Positions 59,590 through 64,000 of a stretch of DNA of 64,000 bases are shown in pieces. How positions within the stretch are numbered: position 1 is the first letter of the stretch; each line of letters starts with the position of its first letter. The translations under genes were made by a program, and so were the position numbers. The notes below the pieces were generated by a model. The model did not search any database. It was not told the origin of the DNA and worked only from the letters and a program-made list of their open reading frames with translations. Origin of the DNA: Panopea generosa (taxonomy: Eukaryota; Mollusca; Bivalvia; Adapedonta; Hiatellidae); assembly GCA_029582155.1 (NCBI GenBank), contig CM055901.1, forward strand, positions 50,225,206 through 50,289,205, read 5' to 3'.

Positions 59590-59755
59590 ATTGTACGGGT
59601 CCCTCACAAAGCCCTGTTGTCCAATGACCAAACTCTCACTGCTGTGGTCATGAGTATTAGCCCAGCTTGGAATGAAGTTTTATGGAGAAAGTTTGCCAGT
59701 TACTTTCAGACCAACAATGGTTCTAGTCAGTTGTCCTTCTGTGGTTAAAAAATAG
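59590..59755 (+). mobile_element. SINE family C, the only plus-strand copy
   Basis: The plus strand reads TTGTCCAATGACCAAACTCT, CACTGCTGTGGTCATGAG, TGGAGAAAGTTTGCCAGTTA, CAATGGTTCTAGTCAG, the reverse of the other copies (for example AACTGGCAAACTTTCTCGCA at 62452). This accounts for the open frame at 59506-59748. The head is damaged and the tail missing. Confidence 0.72.
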
Positions 59756-59940
59756 AAATGCGTCTTTTATAGGACATGGATGCTCCCGCTATATTTTAGT
59801 AAATTTTACCAAAAAATGAAGTCGAATAGGGACCAATAACTCTTATAAATTATACAGCTACATACCAAATATTAATTAAATGCATAGAAACCATTCTGAC
59901 GGACGCAAAAACTGACGGACAGACAGACAAATACAAATAC
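59756..59940. repeat. possible interspersed element end (degenerate)
   Basis: Shares ordered words with 45396-45565 (AAATATTAATTAAATG, AGAAACCATTCTGACGGACG). Limits and class unknown. Confidence 0.4.
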
Positions 59941-60416
59941 TTACATTTAAGTGAAAATATACTAAGTACTGAAACTGTTTCAGTTAAACTTCAAGCTGTT
60001 GTAGATGAATTGACCAGCTTTGTGTCTGAGAGAGGGGATCCATTTTACTATCATTTTCTAAATCTGCACCTGGAAATTCTACAGGGTGGTGTTGTTATTG
60101 TAGGTAGAATTGATTCATTCATGAGAGTAGGATGACCCTGATTAAACTTGTTCAGGAATGTGGCGGTGGCCTAATTCTTCAACAAATCTCTGAAGCATGA
60201 GTACTGACAGACAGATGCATGTAATAACCACCGATATACAAGTAATAATGTACATCGCTACATTAATTATACTCTACTCTAATTTATGTATTAGTCGACA
60301 AAACCCAACACACTTTTAAGATGTATATTGTCAGTTTAATGCGAGTCTTTGTATAAGACAGATATTGGAATTGCGAAACAATATTTTTTGGCAATTACGC
60401 TATATAGTTGTTATAT
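59941..60416. other. unique DNA
   Basis: No feature seen. Confidence 0.5.
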
Positions 60417-60709
60417 GGTGTTTAATATCCCTTTCAACAATTTTTCCAGTTAAATCGTGATGGTGTCTACTTGAGACAGTATTCTGAGCGCTGCCACACC
60501 GGAATATCATGACATAGACACATGGTATGATACCCAACCCAGTCACATTATATTGACACTGAGCCGACCAGACCTAAATACTGAGCGCCAAGCAAGGAAG
60601 CTTCCAGTACCATTTTTCAAGTCTTTGGTGTGAACCAACCGGAGATCAAACCCATGATTTTCCACATGCGAGGTGGACACTCTATCCCTAGACCACTGCT
60701 GGGGTGACA
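60417..60709 (-). mobile_element. SINE family A, long copy
   Basis: Read on the minus strand: head with TGGTCTAGGGATAGAGTG, loop CTCGCAT between CCAC and GTGG, box B TGGGTTTGATCTCC; body CACCAAAGACTTGAAAAATG, GTACTGGAAGCTTCCTTGCT, TGGCGCTCAGTATTTAGG; a further region with GGCAGCGCTCAGAATACTGT; and tail GAAAGGGATATTAAACACC. The part beyond the lambda-like CGCTCAG word is absent from 38271-38412. Confidence 0.88.
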
Positions 60710-60758
60710 CTATGTGAAGAACGAGGTTTATCTTCCAAACATAAATCCCGGTAATAAA

Positions 60759-61884
60759 ATGGCAACAACTTTGGTGGAGGACGCATTAAGATGAATCTGA
60801 CCAGAATCAGTCCTTCCACAACTGGCAAATTTTCTCACATAAAATGTTTAGATCAAGCTGTGCTCATACCCAGGACCTCAGCAGTGAGAGTTAAGTGATC
60901 GCAGCTGGGCTCGTTCCCAGGACGTCAGCATTTAGAGTTAACTGATCTCAACTGGACTCGTACCCAGGACCTCAGCAGAGAGAGTTAAGTGATCTCAGTT
61001 GGGATTGTACCCAGGACATCAGCAGTGACAGTTAAGTGATCTCAGCTGGGCTTGTACCCAGGACCTCAGCAGTGACAGTTAAGTGATATCAGCTGGGCTC
61101 GTACCCAGGACATCAGCTGTGACAGTCAAGTGATCTCGGCTGGGCTTGTACCCAGGACCTCAGCAGTGACAGTTAAGTGATCTCAGCTGGGCTCGTACCC
61201 AGGACCTCAGCAGTGCGAGTTAAGTGATCGCAGCTGGGCTCGTACCCAGGACCTCAGCAGTGACAGTTAAGTGATCTCAGCTGGGCTCGTAACCAGGACC
61301 TCAGCAGCGAGAGTTCAGTGATCGCAGCTGGGCTCGTACCCAGGACCTCAGCAGAGAGAGTTAAGTGATCTCAGCTGGGCTTGTACCCAGGACCTCAGTA
61401 GTGACAGTTAAAGTGATCTCAGCTGGGCTCATACCCAGGACCTCAGCAGTGAGAGTTAAGTGATTGCAGCTGGGCCCGTACACAGGACCTTAGCAGTGAG
61501 AGTTAACGGATCTCAGCTGGACTCATACCCTGGACCTCAGCAGTGAGAGTTAAGTGATCACAGCTGGGCTCGTACCCAGGACCTCAGCAGTGACAGTTAA
61601 GTTATCGCATCTGGGCTCGTACCCAGGACCTCAGCAGTGACAGTTAAGTGATCTCAGCTGGGCTCGTACCCAGGACCTCAGCAGTGACAGTTTAGTGATC
61701 TCAGCTGGGCTTGTACCCAGGACCTCAGCAGTGACAGTTAAGTGATCGCAGCTGGGCTCGTACCCAGGACCTCAGCAATGACAGTTAAGTGATTTTAGCA
61801 GGGCTTGTACCCAGGACCTCAGCAGTGACAGTTTAGTGATCTCAGCTGGGCTCATACCCAGGACCTCAGCAGTGACAGTTAAGA
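60759..61884 (-). mobile_element. SINE family C copy swollen by a 47-bp array
   Basis: The single-copy part reads GGCAACAACTTTGGTGGAGG, ATGAATCTGACCAGAATCAG, ACTGGCAAATTTTCTCACAT, AAAATGTTTAGATCAAGCTG on the plus strand. It leads directly into the array, whose first unit is in register with the SINE. The head beyond the array is missing or lost. Confidence 0.85.
60857..61884. repeat. 47-bp tandem repeat, about 22 units, from the SINE body
   Basis: The unit contains GCTGGGCTCGTACCCAGGAC then CTCAGCAGTGACAGTTAAGT and GATCTCA. It aligns with the same part of family C as the 55-bp satellite at 47886-51829 (ACCTCAGCAGTGAGAG, TAAGTGATC) but uses a different segment length and end point. CTCGTACCCAGG versus CTTGTACCCAGG and GATCTCAG versus GATCGCAG vary between units. 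Confidence 0.96.
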
Positions 61885-62317
61885 CTGTTTCGTAATACAT
61901 TTGCTAAAAATGCTATTACCTGGTTGATTGGAACAGTGAATTATTTCAATATTTCAGGACTCTGGTAGTGACAGGAGACAATACAATGACATCATGAATA
62001 TTTATTTTAATCTATAAACAGTTGTACCAGATAAGTGTTTGGCTTCAGTAGCCAGTCGTACATTAAAAAATTATCCAATGTCTGTTCAGCTCCAGACTAG
62101 CATACTTCTTAGTCATGGCTGGTAATAAATAACTCTGCTGTCAATTTTGTTTACTTCTTATTTATCCTGACATGAAATACAAGTAGATATCTATCAATGA
62201 AACTCTGTCTGTGTGTCTGTCAGTTTCCATGGAGATGGAAAAAATATAGAAGATCAGCTTTTTTCTTACATTTTTCTTTCCAATGTTAAGTTACCCCTCA
62301 TGAACAGACCCAATATA
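61885..62317. other. unique DNA
   Basis: No feature seen. Confidence 0.5.
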
Positions 62318-62591
62318 ACCAAGGGATCTTTTTTTTTTTTAATTGGTTTCAATTAATGCCATTTTCAACACATTTCAGGTTATATATGGCATATCCAGTT
62401 GGTGGAGGAAGACCTCAGAATAAATCTGAGTAGAACCACTGTCCTTCTGCAACAAACTGGCAAACTTTCTCGCATTAAGTTATTGGAATGAGTGAGACTT
62501 GAACCAACAACCTTAGCGGTGATAGGCAAGTGTTCTTGAGATGACGCCTTAGACCACTCGGCCATGGAGGTCCCTACCAAGGGATCTTTTT
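62318..62591 (-). mobile_element. SINE family C, full length with 16-bp target duplication
   Basis: ACCAAGGGATCTTTTT occurs at 62318-62333 and again at 62576-62591, a perfect target-site duplication. The body between (62334-62575) runs on the minus strand from head (GGACCTCCATGGCCGAGTGG, TCTAAGGCGTCATCTCAAGA, box B TTGGTTCAAGTC) through GAGAAAGTTTGCCAGTTTG and TGGTTCTACTCAGATTTATT to the tail (TATATAACCTGAAATGTGTT). The head is class-II tRNA-like with anticodon position CAA, so a Leu-like origin is inferred. This copy defines the family limits. Confidence 0.93.
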
Positions 62592-62667
62592 ACCAGATAT
62601 TGTTGTGTATCACAACAACACTTACATGCCGTGTGACAGCAACTGTTCTTTGACTCAGTGATGCTGT

Positions 62668-63403
62668 TGGATCTGTGTTGATCCAGAATAGTATAAGATC
62701 AGTGTTGATCCAGAATAGTATACCAGGCTGGTGCTAGGGAATATTGAGGAATGGTACCTTGTTCATTACCAGTTGTTATTAGATCAGTGTTGATCCAGAA
62801 TAGTATACCAGGATGGTGCTAGGGAATAATGAGGAATGGTACTGTGTTCATTACCTGTTGTTATTAGATCAGTGTTGATCCAGAATAGTATACCAGGCTG
62901 GTGCTAGGGAATAATGAGGAATGGTACCTTGTTCATTACCAGTTGTTATTAGATCAGTGTTGATCCAGAATGGTATACCAGGCTGATGCTAGGGAATAAT
63001 GAGGAATGGTACCGTGTTCATTACCTGTCGTTATTAGATCAGTGTTGATCCAGAATGGTATACCAGGCTGGTGCTAGGGAATAATGAGGAATGGTACCAT
63101 GTTCATTACCTGTTGTTATTAGATCAGTGTTGATCCAGAATGGTATACCAGGCTGGTGCTAGGGAATAATGAGGAATGGTACCATGTTCATTACCTGTCG
63201 TTATTAGATCAGTGTTGATCCAGAATGGTATACCAGGCTGGTGTTAGGGAATAATGAGGAATGGTACCATGTTCATTACCTGTCGTTATTAGATCAGTGT
63301 TGATCCAGAATGGTATACCAGGCTGGTGCTAGGGAATAATGAGGAATGGTACCGTGTTCATTACCTGTTGTTATTAGATCAGTGTTGATCCAGAATGGTA
63401 TGT
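62668..63403. repeat. 85-bp tandem repeat, about 8.5 units
   Basis: TTAGATCAGTGTTGATCCAG recurs every 85 bases (62697, 62782, 62867, 62952, 63037, 63122, 63207, 63292, 63377). Each unit also has GTATACCAGGCTGGTGCTAG and AATGAGGAATGGTACC. GATCA-GTGT-TGATC is a small inverted repeat present in every unit. The last unit is cut short. Confidence 0.96.
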
Positions 63404-63704
63404 GTTCATTACCTGCTGTGAACAGTCTCAATAATACACAGTCTGCTTTTCTCAACTTTTGTTTGCATGTCTTTGCTTCCAAGGGATGCCTTTATCAGAG
63501 ATTGAAATTCAATATTTAAGGACTTTATTTAAATGTTAAGATAGTAAAAACTTCTATTTACATGGCTGTTCCAAGTGATAGTTACTGTTTCGTTCAATAT
63601 TTCTTTTTTTATAAAACTTTATTTGATCAGACATTTTGTGTTAATTGTAAAAAAATCAGAATTAAGTTTTAATTTCTTTTAATACCTTATTTTGCTGCCT
63701 ATTT
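63404..63704. other. unique AT-rich DNA
   Basis: No feature seen. Confidence 0.5.
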
Positions 63705-63890
63705 ATTTTTACATTGATTGTGAAACAAGTTCTTACAACATAGAAAAATCACACTCGAAATCTTAATACATAAGCATATGTGGATAGAGTGCCTTAATGT
63801 TCAAGGACACCACACATAGCCATATAAGTGGAGGATCGACCCCACGACCCTCTGATCTTTGGTTTGGGGATCCACCACTGAATCACCCAC
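63705..63890 (-). mobile_element. SINE family B, near full length
   Basis: Plus-strand order: tail TTTTTACATTGATTGTGAAA, CAAGTTCTTACAACATAG, CATAAGCATATGTGGATAGA, AAGGACACCACACATAGCC, box B complement GGATCGACCCCACGACCCTC and a damaged box A side (GGGGATCCACCACTGAATCA). Confidence 0.82.
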
Positions 63891-64000
63891 ATTGTTATAA
63901 TCATTATATTATAATGTTTCTGTGCCCATGATTGGAAAAAAAAATCTGTTCTTTGGTTAAGTTACTAAGATGGTTTTTTTAAGGAACAAGTTGACCTATT
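63891..64000. other. window end, AT-rich
   Basis: No feature seen. Confidence 0.5.

Noticed and set aside
59506-59748. 80-codon plus-strand gene
   Set aside because: The second half is a family C SINE in plus orientation.
62380-62580. 66-codon minus-strand gene
   Set aside because: The frame lies entirely within the full-length family C SINE.

Overview
The window looks like non-coding (intergenic or intronic) nuclear DNA of a mollusc, most likely a bivalve. It is AT-rich and has no long open reading frame except those produced by tandem repeats. It carries tRNA-derived SINEs whose bodies resemble mollusc SINEs as I remember them (no database was searched), short inverted-repeat elements, and an element starting GAGGCCCAAGAGGGCCT of a kind I remember from mollusc genomes. 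Nothing bacterial, viral or organellar was recognised.

Layout. A 37-bp array fills about 351-3548. From 3.5 to 26 kb, AT-rich unique DNA alternates with shorter arrays (units of 33, 41, 33, 40, about 70 and 40 bp) and scattered SINEs. A 15-bp array lies at 26.2-26.9 kb and a 50-bp array, broken by a SINE fragment, at 35.5-37.4 kb. Arrays of 20 and 21/42 bp follow at 39.8 and 41.4 kb. A very large SINE-derived repeat block spans 46.9-51.9 kb (units of 43 and 55 bp). The last 5 kb is a SINE cluster with a 47-bp and an 85-bp array. Tandem arrays together make up roughly a quarter of the window.

Mobile elements. I could sort SINE copies into four families: A (2 copies), B (4), C (8, with a class-II, Leu-like tRNA head) and D (2), plus two tRNA-like fragments. 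Three related MITEs have TTAA flanks and CCCTTTACT ends (piggyBac-like), and two further inverted-repeat elements are present.

Main finding. SINE family C appears to act as a seedbed for satellites. One copy (46.9-51.9 kb) contains two different tandem expansions, 43 bp from its tail and 55 bp from its body. A second copy (60.8-61.9 kb) independently expanded almost the same body segment as a 47-bp unit, and a third holds a TA microsatellite. The piggyBac-like MITE shows the same behaviour: its internal 25-bp unit occurs 1, 2 and 4 times in three copies.

Coding potential. No complete gene can be supported. A few short blocks look like exons with splice signals: a signal-peptide exon on the minus strand at 42.0-42.1 kb, a glutamate-transporter-like fragment at 19.0 kb, a bounded 70-bp exon at 20.1 kb, a start exon at 43.9 kb and a terminal exon at 56.1 kb. 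All are low to moderate confidence and need transcript data.
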